Shown here: positions 25,140 to 36,000 of the stretch, one piece after another
Position numbering within the stretch: position 1 is the first letter of the stretch
Layout of the letters: each line of letters starts with the position of its first letter
Origin: Mitsuaria chitosanitabida ATCC BAA-476 = NBRC 102408
Lineage (GTDB): Bacteria; Pseudomonadota; Gammaproteobacteria; Burkholderiales; Burkholderiaceae_C
DNA: 40,543 nt
Reading direction: 5' to 3'
Assembly (NCBI RefSeq): GCF_001598255.1
Contig: NZ_BCYP01000009.1
Location: 1-40,543 of the forward strand
Program-made: the position numbers and the translations under genes
The notes under the pieces: model-generated
Database searches by the model: none
What the model was told of the DNA's origin: nothing
The model's input: the letters and a program-made list of their open reading frames with translations, nothing else

Positions 25140-25654
25140 GCGAGGGCGTGCTCCCGCAACTGCGCAACCTGCTGGTGCAGCGCTACGAGCAGATCCGTCA
25201 GAGCCTGACGATCAAGCTGGGCAACGCCGATCTGGCCGGCGATGCGCTGCACGAGGTCTGGCTGCGCCTGCAGCGCGACCCGACCATCTCCGGCCCGGTG
25301 CAGAACCCGCAGGCCTATCTGGTCCGCATGGGCATCAACCTGGCCATCGACGTGCAGCGCAGCCAGAGCAAGCTGATGTCGACCGAGGAGGTCGAGGAGC
25401 TGATGCAGGCGCTGCCCGATCCCGCGCCCGGTCCGGCCGAGCTGGCCGAGCTGCGCTCCGAGATGGACGTGCTGATGGCCGCGCTGGCCGAGATGCCGGC
25501 GCGCCGCCGCGAGGTCGTGCTGCTGGTGCGCCTGGAGGGTTGGCCGCAGAAGGAGGTGGCCAGGCATCTGGCGATCTCGCTGCGGACGGTGGAGTCGGAG
25601 CTCAAGGCCGCGCAGGAGTTCTGCGCCGAGCGCCTGGACCGCGTCGCCGGATGA
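25136..25654 (+). CDS. ECF sigma factor, FecI type (VreI-like)
   Basis: The 172-residue protein has sigma region 2 at about residues 5-70 (AGDALHEVWLRLQRDP, QNPQAYLVRMGINLAIDVQR) and region 4 at about 105-165 (MPARRREVVLLVRLEGWPQKEVARHLAISLRTVESELKAA). This is the FecI-like iron/cell-surface-signalling subgroup of ECF sigma factors. It is coupled by ATGA to the STN protein. The following FecR gene is 162 bases away and has its own promoter candidate. Its likely targets are the three 10-N14-7 motifs in this window, including the giant haemagglutinin. Activity is expected to depend on FecR and the STN protein. Confidence 0.9.
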   Translation: MSEGVLPQLRNLLVQRYEQIRQSLTIKLGNADLAGDALHEVWLRLQRDPTISGPVQNPQAYLVRMGINLAIDVQRSQSKLMSTEEVEELMQALPDPAPGPAELAELRSEMDVLMAALAEMPARRREVVLLVRLEGWPQKEVARHLAISLRTVESELKAAQEFCAERLDRVAG

Positions 25655-25687
25655 GCGGCGGGCGGGACGCGATGCCATGGCTCGAAA

Positions 25688-25711
25688 GCATCACGACGGG
25701 CGCATCACGAC
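25688..25711. promoter_or_regulatory. Perfect 10-bp direct repeat, candidate activator site
   Basis: GCATCACGAC occurs twice, at 25688-25697 and 25702-25711, separated by GGGC. It ends 26 bases upstream of the promoter motif at 25738, followed by the A/T-rich AATTTTTTGAAGAA. The position suits an activator that assists the ECF sigma factor. It does not fit the Pho box consensus. Confidence 0.4.
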
Positions 25712-25737
25712 AATTTTTTGAAGAATCCATGGCCGCG

Positions 25738-25769
25738 GCTGCGGTTTTGGCCCGTGCCATCCGTCTAGG
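25738..25769 (+). promoter_or_regulatory. Candidate ECF-sigma promoter 2 (upstream of fecR-like gene)
   Basis: GCTGCGGTTT (25738-25747), exactly 14 bases, then CGTCTAGG (25762-25769). It is identical in the first block to the motif at 26930 and lies about 50 bases before the anti-sigma start. Confidence 0.65.
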
Positions 25770-25816
25770 GTTGGCAAGGGTCCCGAAACGGTGACCGCCA
25801 CCCGGCTCACGACGAC

Positions 25817-26806
25817 ATGACGCTCTCCACCGAACCCCAGCTGACCGATGTGCTCAAGGATGCACAGGCCTGGGTGCGCAAGCTGCATTCCGGACGCGTG
25901 ACCCGTTGGGAGGCCTCGGCCTTCCAGCGCTGGGTCGAGGCCGATCCGGCGCGGCTGGCCGCGGTGCGGCAGGCGTCGCGTCAATGGCAGCTGATGGGCG
26001 CCGCCGGCGCGCGCCTGCTGCAGGCCGATCCCGCCGTGGCGCGGCATCACCGCGAGGCGCTGATGCGACGCGCGCGGCCGGACCGGCGCGCCTTCCTGGG
26101 CTTCGCCGTCGGCGGGGCGGGCGCCGCCGCGGTGGTGGCCTACGCGCCGCTGGACCTGTGGCCCGCGCTGCGCCTGTGGGGCGCCGACGAGCGCACCGCC
26201 GCCGGCGAGCAGCGCCAGATCGAGTTCGTCGAGCACGTGCAGGTGGCGCTCAACACGCGCACCAGCGTGCGTCGCCTCGCGGCCGACGAGCGCTCGATCG
26301 GCGGCATGGAGCTGATCGAGGGCGAGGCCGCCGTCGACGTGGCCCGTGCCGCCAAGCCCTTCCGCGTGGTCGCGGGCGCCGGCCGCGTCGTGGCCAACGC
26401 CGCGAGCTTCGAGATCCGCATGATCGACGACCAAGCCTGCGTGACCTGCGTGTCGGGCACGGTGGTGGTCGACCATCCGGCGGGGCAGCGCACGCTGCGC
26501 GAGTCGCAGCTGCTGCGCTACAACCGCCGCGCGATCAGCGACGTCGCCGCCGCGCGGCCGAACGAGACCTCGGCCTGGCGCCGGGGCGAGCTGGTCTTCC
26601 AGCAGACGCCGCTGCCGCTGGTGATCGACGAGATCAACCGCTATCGCGCCGGCAAGGTCGTGCTGGTCGGCGACGCGGTACGGCGCAAGACCGTCAGCGC
26701 GCGCATCAAGATCGCGGAGCTCGACACCGCGCTGCTGCAGATCCAGCATTCCTTCCAGCTGGACGCGACGCATCTGCCGTCGCACGTGCTGCTGCTCAGC
26801 AGCTGA
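25817..26806 (+). CDS. FecR-family anti-sigma factor with twin-arginine segment (VreR-like)
   Basis: The 329-residue bitopic regulator has a cytoplasmic N-terminal anti-sigma domain (about residues 12-55, with WEASAFQRWVEADPARLAAV). A twin-arginine segment DRRAFLGFAVGGAGAAAVVAY (Arg90-Arg91) forms the single membrane helix. The periplasmic FecR domain (about 130-228) and a C-terminal STN-like DUF4974 domain (about 255-325, QQTPLPLVIDEINRYRAGKVVLV) follow. It is expected to hold the ECF sigma factor until the STN protein signals through the C-terminal domain, usually with stepwise proteolysis. The RR motif suggests Tat export of the periplasmic part. It appears to have its own promoter. Confidence 0.9.
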   Translation: MTLSTEPQLTDVLKDAQAWVRKLHSGRVTRWEASAFQRWVEADPARLAAVRQASRQWQLMGAAGARLLQADPAVARHHREALMRRARPDRRAFLGFAVGGAGAAAVVAYAPLDLWPALRLWGADERTAAGEQRQIEFVEHVQVALNTRTSVRRLAADERSIGGMELIEGEAAVDVARAAKPFRVVAGAGRVVANAASFEIRMIDDQACVTCVSGTVVVDHPAGQRTLRESQLLRYNRRAISDVAAARPNETSAWRRGELVFQQTPLPLVIDEINRYRAGKVVLVGDAVRRKTVSARIKIAELDTALLQIQHSFQLDATHLPSHVLLLSS

Positions 26807-26929
26807 TCGACGTCTCGGATCACGCGACCCGCCATCGGATCGATCGGCGGTGCGGCGGACCGTGTGCGTGCGGCCCGTCGCCGCGGCCCGCCCCGCCTTC
26901 GAAATATTCCTGGCCATCGCCGCGGATCC

Positions 26930-26961
26930 GCTGCGGTTTCTCATCGCCACGTTCGTCAAGG
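26930..26961 (+). promoter_or_regulatory. Candidate ECF-sigma promoter 3 (upstream of haemagglutinin)
   Basis: GCTGCGGTTT (26930-26939), exactly 14 bases, then CGTCAAGG (26954-26961). Transcription from here would start after 26965, which excludes the upstream start at 26850 for the haemagglutinin and leaves a leader of about 75 bases. The rest of the 235-base gap (26807-27041) shows nothing else clear apart from GAAATATTCC at 26901. Confidence 0.65.
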
Positions 26962-27041
26962 AGCTAGCGCCATCACCGTCGGAAGCGTCGGTGGGCTTGG
27001 CGACAGACAACAGACGAACACACGATCAGGCGGGACGATTC

Positions 27042-30000
27042 ATGACGCAGAAGCACATGGGCTTGCACGCGGGAGCAGGTCGGGACGAACGGGCAGGGCA
27101 GGGACAAGGGGCCGGACGCGATCGGCGCGCCGTCCGCGTGGAGGGGATGGATCGGTCCTTCGCGCTCGCGCCGCTGGCGCGCGCCGCGGCGCTGATGGTC
27201 GCGGTGGGCGGCACGCTGGCCGCGACACAGGCGCAGGCGCAGACGGCCTTCAGTCCGGCGTGGTTCGCGTCCAAGGGCGCGGTGCAGAACAGCGCCGCGC
27301 AGACCGGCCGCCTGCCCAACGGCAAGCCCGCCACCGGCGTGGCCGCCGCGCAGCAGCAGTCCGACGCGGCGCGTCAGCAGCTGCAGCGCTCCATCGCCAA
27401 CCTGGGCCTGAGCGCCCAGGCCATCGCCGCCGAGCAGGCGCGTCAGGCCGCCGCGCGCGCCGCGGCCGGTGCCACGGCCCCGACCGTCCCGGACGGACTG
27501 GGCAAGGGCGGCCTCGCGGTCGACACCAACAGCCTCACGGCCGGCTGGCTCGGTGCCAAGGCGCCGACGCAGACGGTCAACGCGGGCCAGACCACCGTCA
27601 ACATCGAGCAGACGCAAAGCCGCGCCATCCTGAACTGGGAGACCTTCAACGTCGGCCGCAACACGACGGTGCAGTTCCAGCAGCAGGCCGACTGGGCAGT
27701 GCTCAACAAGGTCAACGATCCGTCGGCGCGGCCCTCGCAGATCCAGGGCCAGATCAAGGGCGACGGCACGGTGCTGATCGTCAACCGCAACGGCATCGTG
27801 TTCACCGGCACCAGCCAGATCAACACGCGCAATCTGGTGGCCGCCGCGGCCACCATCACCGACGACCAGTTCCGCAAGAACGGTCTGTACTCGACCGGCA
27901 GCACGCCGACTTTCAGCGACGCGCTCGGAACCGTCGAGGTCCAGGCCGGCGCGAGGATCGCCACGGCCAAGCCCGGCTCCTCCACGCAGGGGGGCGGCTA
28001 CGCGATGCTGGTCGGCGCGCAGGTGCGCAACGACGGCCAGATCGACACGCCCTCGGGCCAGACCGTACTGGCCGCCGGTGACGCCTTCGTCATCCGCAAG
28101 GGCGCGGGCACGGACGGCAACGCCGGCTCGACCACCGTGGGCAACGAGGTCGCGACCACCCGCAAGGCCGGCAGCCTGGCCGGTACCGTGGTCAACACCG
28201 GCCTGATCACCGCCGCCACCGGCGACATCACGCTCACCGGCCACGACATCACGCAGGGGGGCGTCGTGGTCGCGACGACCTCGACCGCCAAGCGTGGGAC
28301 GGTGCATCTGTCCACGCGCGCCAGCGACGACACCGGCACGGTGACGCTGGCCAAGGGCTCGACGACGGCCATCCTGCTCGAGACCGCCTCGCCGACGGCG
28401 CTGGACTCGCAGCGGGACGCGGCGCTGAAGGCCATCGGCAGCACGGCCGGCAACAACGCCTCCGGCGTGTTCGACAACCTGAGCACGATCGTCGACCGGC
28501 GCGACCTGTCGCGCGTGGAGATCGTCAGCGGCGGCACGGTGGCCTTCGAAGGCAGTTCGCTCACGCTGGCCACCGGCGGCGAGATCGCGGTGCAGGCGGT
28601 CAAGCGGACGCTGGTCGACAAGGGCGCCGAGCTGGACGTGTCCGGCGCGGTGGGTGTCAAGGTCGCGATGGAGACCAACAACCTCAAGCTCAACGCCCAG
28701 GGCAACGAGCAGCGCGACGCGCCGGTCAACCGCGACGACAAGAGCCTCAACAGCCTGGACCTGTGGATCGACCGCCGCAAGCTGGTGCTGGTGCCGGCCG
28801 GCACCAACGGCTACACCACCGACCGCTGGTACACGGCGGGCGGGCTGCTGGAGGTCTCCGGCTACCTGGCCACGAGCGGCCACGGCGTCGGTGAATGGAT
28901 GGCGCAGGGCGGCACGGTGACGCTGGCCGGCGGCGACGTGGTCACGCGCGCGGGCTCGCGCGTCAACCTGTCGGGCGGCACGCTGGACGTGGCCGGCGGC
29001 GTGGTCAGGCAAAGCTGGCTCAAGGGGGCGGACGGGCATCTGTACGAGGTCTCGAGCGCGCCGGGCGACCTGCTCTACAAGGGCCTGTTCCAGGGCTACT
29101 CGGGCGAGCACGCGCGCTGGGGCGCGAGCGCTCAGGAGACCTTCTACAACCCGCTGATCGCGCCGCAGGAGCGGCTGGAGAACGGCTACACCGTCGGCCG
29201 CGACGCGGGCAAGCTGGTGATCGCCTCGCGCAGCGCGGTGCTGGAGGGCACGATCGTCGGCGACACCTATCAGGGGCCGCAGCAGACGAAGGCGCCGCAG
29301 GCCGGCGTCGATGGCTACTACCAGTCGCAGGATGCGGCGGCGCGTGGCGCGCAATTGATCGTGGGCGCCTATCGGCCGATGTATGACGCGGCGTCGTCGA
29401 CGGTGAAGTACCGCCTCGACGCGGTGGTCGACAGCGTCGCGCTGACGCCGACCGCGCCGGCGCTGGCGGACGGCGTGAAGCTCGGGGACGCGGTGGCCGC
29501 GGATCGGCAGGGCGTGATCACGCTCGGCACCGACAGCCTGAATGCCGCCGGACTGGGCGGTGTGCTGATCGCGGCGAAATCCGACATCGGCGTGCAGGGC
29601 GCGCTGCAGGTCGCGGACGGTGGCGCGATCACGCTGTACGCGCCGTCGGTGGACGTCGCGGCCGGGCTGACCGCGCATGGCGGGACGATCCGCGTGGGCA
29701 ATGTGCTGAGACAGTCGCAGGGGTCCAGCGCCGGCGTGCTCACGGGCGACGAATGGCTCTCGGCGCCCGGTGGCGCGAAGACCGGCGTGACGCTGCAAGG
29801 CGGCGCCAAGCTGGACGCGTCCGGCCGCTACACCGATCTGCGCGCGGCGGATGGCGACGCGCGCCTGATGGCTTGGCTGGATGGCGGCACGGTGAGCATC
29901 CGATCCACCGACAGCGTGACGCTGCGGAAGGGATCGACGATCGATGTCTCCTCGGGCGCGGCGGTACAGGGCGACGGCAGCACCGAGGGCGGCAAGGGCG

Positions 30001-33000
30001 GGACGGTCCAGCTCGGCGCCGGCATCGTCTTCCAGAACCTCACCAATCGAGGAGCCGTGCTGACGATGGACGCCACCATCAAGGGACATGGCGTCAAGGG
30101 CGGGGGCACCCTGGACATCGAGTCCGCGAGCGGCATCGTCATCGGTGGCCAGGCGGTGTCCAAGCGTGGCGTCCTGGCCGCCGGCGAGACCTCGTTCGTC
30201 GACCTGCTGTTGCAGGAGGACTATCAGGTCAAGGCCGGCGATGTCCTGCCCGTGGACTATGTGTCCAAGTCCTACGTCGCGTTGCCCGGGCAGCGACTGG
30301 AAGGCGGATCGTTGGCCACGGACGTCTGGTACGTGCTGGCGGATGACTGGACCTTGCCGACGCCAACGATCGGATCGGTCAACGGCGTGCAGGCGGACGA
30401 CGGGCGGGAATGGGTGATGTTCAATCATTCCGCCCCCGGATCGATGGTGATCCCCAAGGGCACCCGGGTCCACATCTACACCTTTGGCGGCAGTGGCGGT
30501 TTCGCCGGCTATGCCGTCGAGAAGAAGGTCTTCCCGGATGGCATGCGGCTGCGGGAGCCCAAGGACGTCACGACTCCCGCAGGCCAGATCGCGCCGACGG
30601 ACTTCACCGTGGCCGCCGGCTCGCGCCTGCCAGCGGGCGCCCGCCTGACCCGATCGGTGTCGGTGGGCGACAGCACGTCGTTGGCGACGGACCTGTTCTC
30701 CTCGGGCTTCTCCGCCTACAACGTGCGTGGGCGGCTCGGTCTCGCGGTGCCGGACGGCGTGACGCTGGACGTGACGATGCCGGTGCTGCGAGCCGATCGC
30801 TCGGCCCTGCCGGTGGGCGCCGATCCCGCGGCCGGTTTCGCATCGTGGCTCCCGGAGCTCTACCAGGAGAACGCGGTGCGCGGCGTGTTGACGCAGCGCA
30901 AGGGCGCATCGGTGTCTCTCGCCGCCGGTGTCGCGGACACGGTCTTCTCCCGGCTGCCCGATGCTGAGCGCCTGACCGGCCGGGTCATCGTCGGAGACGA
31001 TGCGACGGTGCGCGTCGACCCGGGACAGTCGATCTCGCTCAGCGGGCGGGAGGGGCTGGACGTCGAAGGGCGCCTGCAGGCGCGCGGCGGCACGGTGTCC
31101 TTGCTGGGGCCGCGGAACTTCGAGGCCACGGCACGTCGGACCGACGACCTGCTGGGTGATCCTCGCGCCAGCCAGCGTGCCATCACGCTGGGTGAGCAGG
31201 CGGTCGTCGACGTGTCCGGGACCGCCGCGGTGGCGACCGATGCGCAGGGTCGACGTCATGGCCTGGTCCGCGACGGCGGTGCCATCGTCATCGGCGGCAC
31301 GCTGGAGGAACCCAAGGGACGGGCACTGTCCTCCGACGCCTTCGTCGTCGTGCGGGAGGGCGCCTTGCTGGACGCGTCCGGCGCCTCGGCCGAACTCGAT
31401 CTGCCCGGTGTCGGGCGGCGCACAGTGGCCAGCGACGGTGGCAGCATCCAGCTCGCGTCGTCCAACGGGATCTATCTGGACGGTACCGTGCGCGCCCGCG
31501 CTGGGGGGGGCGGCGCGTCCGGAGGACAGCTGCAACTGGTTCTGGAGGCGCTTCCCTACCTCACGAAAGGCGTGGATCCCGAGGTGCTGAATCTCAGGGA
31601 TCTGGTCATCTCGCAGCAACGCGGTGCCACGCTGGCCGAGGGCGAGGCCCTTCGCTATGGCCACGGCGCGCTGGGCGTGGATCAGGTGCGCGACGGCGGC
31701 TTCTCCTCGCTGACGGCCTACAGCAACGGCGCGGTGAGTTTCGCCGGGGACGTGAAGCTGTCGCTGGACCGCGAGTTGCGCCTCTATTCGACCGCTCTGT
31801 CGTCCGGTACGGCGGCGGGAACCGGCCGGCAGGTGCATCTTGCCGCGCCGTACGTGATGCTCTCCGGCGTTGGCGACCTGGGGGGGCCGGACCAATACAC
31901 ACGTCCGAGCTACCAGGGCGGAAACACGACGTTGGCGTCGAGCGCCACGCTGACGGTCGAGGGCAGTCTGATCGATCTGAAGGGGGCGGTGACCCTGGGA
32001 CTGAATGCGGTGGTCGGGGACGTCAAGCTGGATCGAGCCGGCTTCGGGCAACTGAATCTGCTCAGCCAGGGCGACCTGCGCTTCATCCCGGACGGCGGCA
32101 AGCCTGACGGCAACGCGAACTTTGATGTGGAGCTCGCATCGACCGGCAGCATCCTCATGCGGGCGGCCCAGGTGTATCCGTCCAGCGGCGTGATCGCGAA
32201 GGTCACGGCGGGGCGGCGTGACGGCGACTTCTTCGTGCCTGGGACACGTCTGGTGATCGAGCGCATCGACGCCGGCGCCGTGCCGCCGGCGATTCCTTCC
32301 GAGGCCTTCGGACTCCTGACCCTCGACGGCGAGCGCATCGAGCAGAACGGTGTCGTCCGGGCGCCGATGGGCCGGCTGCAGCTGGGGTCCCTCCACACGG
32401 ATTCACTGACCTTCGGCGCCGGCAGCCTGACCTCCGTGAGCGCCGCCGGGCTGGTCATGCCCTACGGTGGCACGGCCGATGGCGTGAACTATCTGATCAA
32501 CGGAAAGGCGGCTGCCCTGGCCGGTGTCGGCAACGGTCCGAACCTCACGCTGACGGGCCGATCCATCGAGGTCGGCCAGGGGGCGGTGCTGGACCTGTCC
32601 GGCGGCGGCGATCTCCGTGGCGCCGGCTTTGTCTCCGGTCGCGGTGGTTCCACCGACGCCCGCGTGAGTCCCCTGGTGCAAGTGGGCCGCGACGGCTTCA
32701 CCTTGCCCGGCCTGGCCACCAATCCGGTCTATGCGATCGTGCCCGGCTACGCGTCGTCCTATGCGCCGACCGACAAGGGCGGGGCGGTCGCCCCGCGCAT
32801 CGGCCAGCAGATCGCGTTGCGCGCCGGCGACGTGCCCGGGTTGCCGGCGGGGACCTACACCTTGCTGCCGTCCAACTACGCACTGTTGCCGGGAGCGTTC
32901 CGCGTCGAGCTCAACGGGGCAGCACCCGCTCAATCGCCTGACCACGCGATCGCGATGCGCAACGGTTCCTATGCGGTGGCCGGCACCTTGGCCGTGGCCA

Positions 33001-36000
33001 ATACCGGCCTGCGGGATGCGATGCCCACGCAGGTGATCGTCACGCCCGCGGAAGTGCTGCGTCGCTACTCCCAGTACAACGAAACCAGCTATGCCGATTT
33101 CGTCCGTCAGCAGGCAGTGCTCAACGGGACGGTGCGGGCACTGCTGCCGGCCGACGCCAAGGATCTGGCGCTTCAACTGGTGCCGGGAGCGGGCATCGGC
33201 TTGCGTTTCGATGGCACGGCGCTCTTCAGTGCCGCCAAGGATGGTTACGGGGGAACGGCCAGCTTGGGGGTCAAAGGGGGGGGAACTTCGTCGACGATCG
33301 ACGTGCTTGGTGACAGCGAGTCGGGAGCGCCCGGCGCGAGCGGCGTGTCGGTGCGAGCGCGCGACCTCAACGCACTCGGGGCCGCCCGCATCGTGGTCGG
33401 CGGCACCCTCGGTTCGTCCTATGGCGTCCGGCCGAGCGGCAGCAACGAAAGCGGCTTCCTGGACCTGACCTCGTCGGTGGGTGCAGTGGCCTTGCGAGAC
33501 GGGGCCCTGCTGCGCGCGCCTGAGGTCTTCCTGCTGGCCAACGGACTCGACGGAGGCATCACCATCGAATCCGGTGCCGGGATCAACACGATCGGTGCTG
33601 GCACGACAGGCGTCGATTCGACGAATGGCTATGTCTATCGGCCGGGAGCGACTGCGGTCGTGGGCGCCTCCAACGGTCAACTGCAGATTCTGGCGCCACA
33701 GCCCGACAACGCATTCTCGGGAAGCGGACCGATCCGCATCGGTGTGGCCGGCGACAGTGTCCCGTCAACGCCCGCGCAGCTCTACTCGGAAGGCACGCTG
33801 GTGGCCGCCACCCGGAGCGACTTTCAACTGAACGACGGTGTCCGCTATGGCACGCGCAACCTGACCCTGGCTGTCGGCGCCGTGAATGCCGGCAGCGCCG
33901 AGGACCTCGCGGCCGCGCAGACCCGCGGCGCGCTCACGCCGGGTCTCATGCTGAACCAGGCCGTGCTGGATCGCCTGCTCAAGGGCGATCCCATCTCCGG
34001 CGCGCCGGCGTTGGAGCGTCTGACTCTGACTGCCGCCGATTCGATCAACCTGTTCGGTGACGTCAACCTGAGCACCATCGACCCGGCCACTGGAAAGTCG
34101 CGCCTGGCCAATCTGGTGCTGTCGACGCCGGCCCTGTACGGCCACGGCGACGCGGGCGACGTGGCGACCATCGCCACCGGCCGCCTGACCTGGGTCGGCG
34201 GCACCGGCGACGCGCCGCCGCCCATCGTCGGCGGACGCGGCACCGGCAGCGGCGCCTTGCAGATCAAGGCGGACGTGATCGAGTTCGGCTACGGCCCGCA
34301 AGCGCAGCCAAACAACATCGACGATTTCGGTCGGACCGTCCTGGGCTTCGCCGACGTGCGCATGACCGCGACCGACCGAATCACCGCGAACCACAAGGGC
34401 TCGCTGTCGGTGTACCAGTCGCAGTCGCCCGGGACCGGCACGAAGCCGACCTACACCGGCGGCAATCTGACACTGACCGCGCCGCTGGTGACGGGGCAGG
34501 GCGCGTCGGTCAACCGCATCACGGCGGGCGGCGACCTGCAACTGCTGGCGCCGACCGGCGGACCGGTGACGAGCGTCCCCAAGGACGTTCAGACCGGCGC
34601 CGAGCTGGACCTGCAAGGCGCCAGCGTGCGCATCGACACCGTCGTGGCACTGCCCAGCGGCAAGCTGGTCGTGAAGTCCGACGGGGACATCGTGCTCACC
34701 GAGCGCTCGCGCCTGGACCTGGCGGGCCGCGCGATCGCGATGCAGGACGTGACGCGCTACTCCTGGGGCGGGGACGTGACGCTGCAGAGCGCGCACGGCA
34801 ACCTGACGCAGGCGGCGGGATCGGTGATCGACCTGTCCGCGACCAACAACGCCGCCGGCCTGCTGAGCGTGATCGCGCTCGACGCCGACGCCGGCCGCGT
34901 CGACCTGGACGGGAAGCTGCTGGCCAGTGCGAGCGGTCGTTACGACGCGGGTGGCACGCTGGTGCCGTATCGCGCCGGCGGCCTGGACCTGCGCGCGCAG
35001 TCGCTGGGCGATGGCGCCGCCGGCAGCACGCTGACCGGCGAGTTCGCCACCCTCAACAAGACCCTCAACGCGGGCGGCTTCCTCGGCGAGCGCAGCTTCC
35101 AGCTCAAGCAGGGCGACCTGACCATCGGCGATGAGCTCAAGGCGCGCGAGATCAACGTGTCGCTGGACGGCGGCAAGCTGACGGTGACCGGCAAGGTCGA
35201 TGCCAGCGGCGAGCAGGTCGGCGCCATCCGCCTGGCCGCGGCGGGCGGCTTGACCGTCGCCGGCACGGCCTCGCTGGACGCGCACGGCACGGTGCTGCGC
35301 GTGGACAGCCGCGGCCAGATCATCGACAGCCCCAACCGCGCGATGGTGACGCTGGACGCGGGCACCGGCGCCCTGACGCTGGGCGACGGCGCGCGCATCG
35401 ACCTGCGCCACGGCACCGCCTCGACCGGCGGCGACGGCGTCGCGCGCGGCACGCTGGATCTGTATGCGGCGCGCGTCGGCAGCACCGGCAGCGTGCACGA
35501 CACGGACGCCGCGACCTTCGGCGACATCGCCATCGATGCGCGTGGCAGGATCGACGTGCAAGGCGCCAAGGCCATCGCCGTCTACGGCCGGCAGGTCTAC
35601 ACCGACGCGCCCTTCGGCACGGACCCGGCCGCCAGCGGCCGCCCGTACCAGGTCGTCGACCAGACTTACCTGGACGCGAAGCACGCCGAGTCGACGCGCT
35701 TCGTCGACGGCGCGCTGGCCAATGGCGATCTGTTGAACACGAAGCTCGCGGGCCTCAACAACGCGGCCTACCGCGACGTGCTGCACCTGCGTCCCGCCGT
35801 CGAGATCGACAGCGCGACGCCCGACGGTGATCTCGTCGTGCGCGGCGACCTGGACCTGTCCGGCCAGCGCTACGCCAGCCTGAATCCGAGGACGCCTCGC
35901 ACGGCGGTCTACGGCTCGGGCGAGGTGGGCATGCTGACGCTGCGGGCGGGTGGGGACCTGTCGATCTACGGCAGCATCAACGACGGCTTCGCGCCGCCAC

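Noticed and set aside
26850-27041. N-terminal extension of the haemagglutinin to 26850
   Set aside because: It would place the candidate promoter inside the gene. The added residues do not resemble a TpsA signal region, and the long signal peptide fits a start at 27042.
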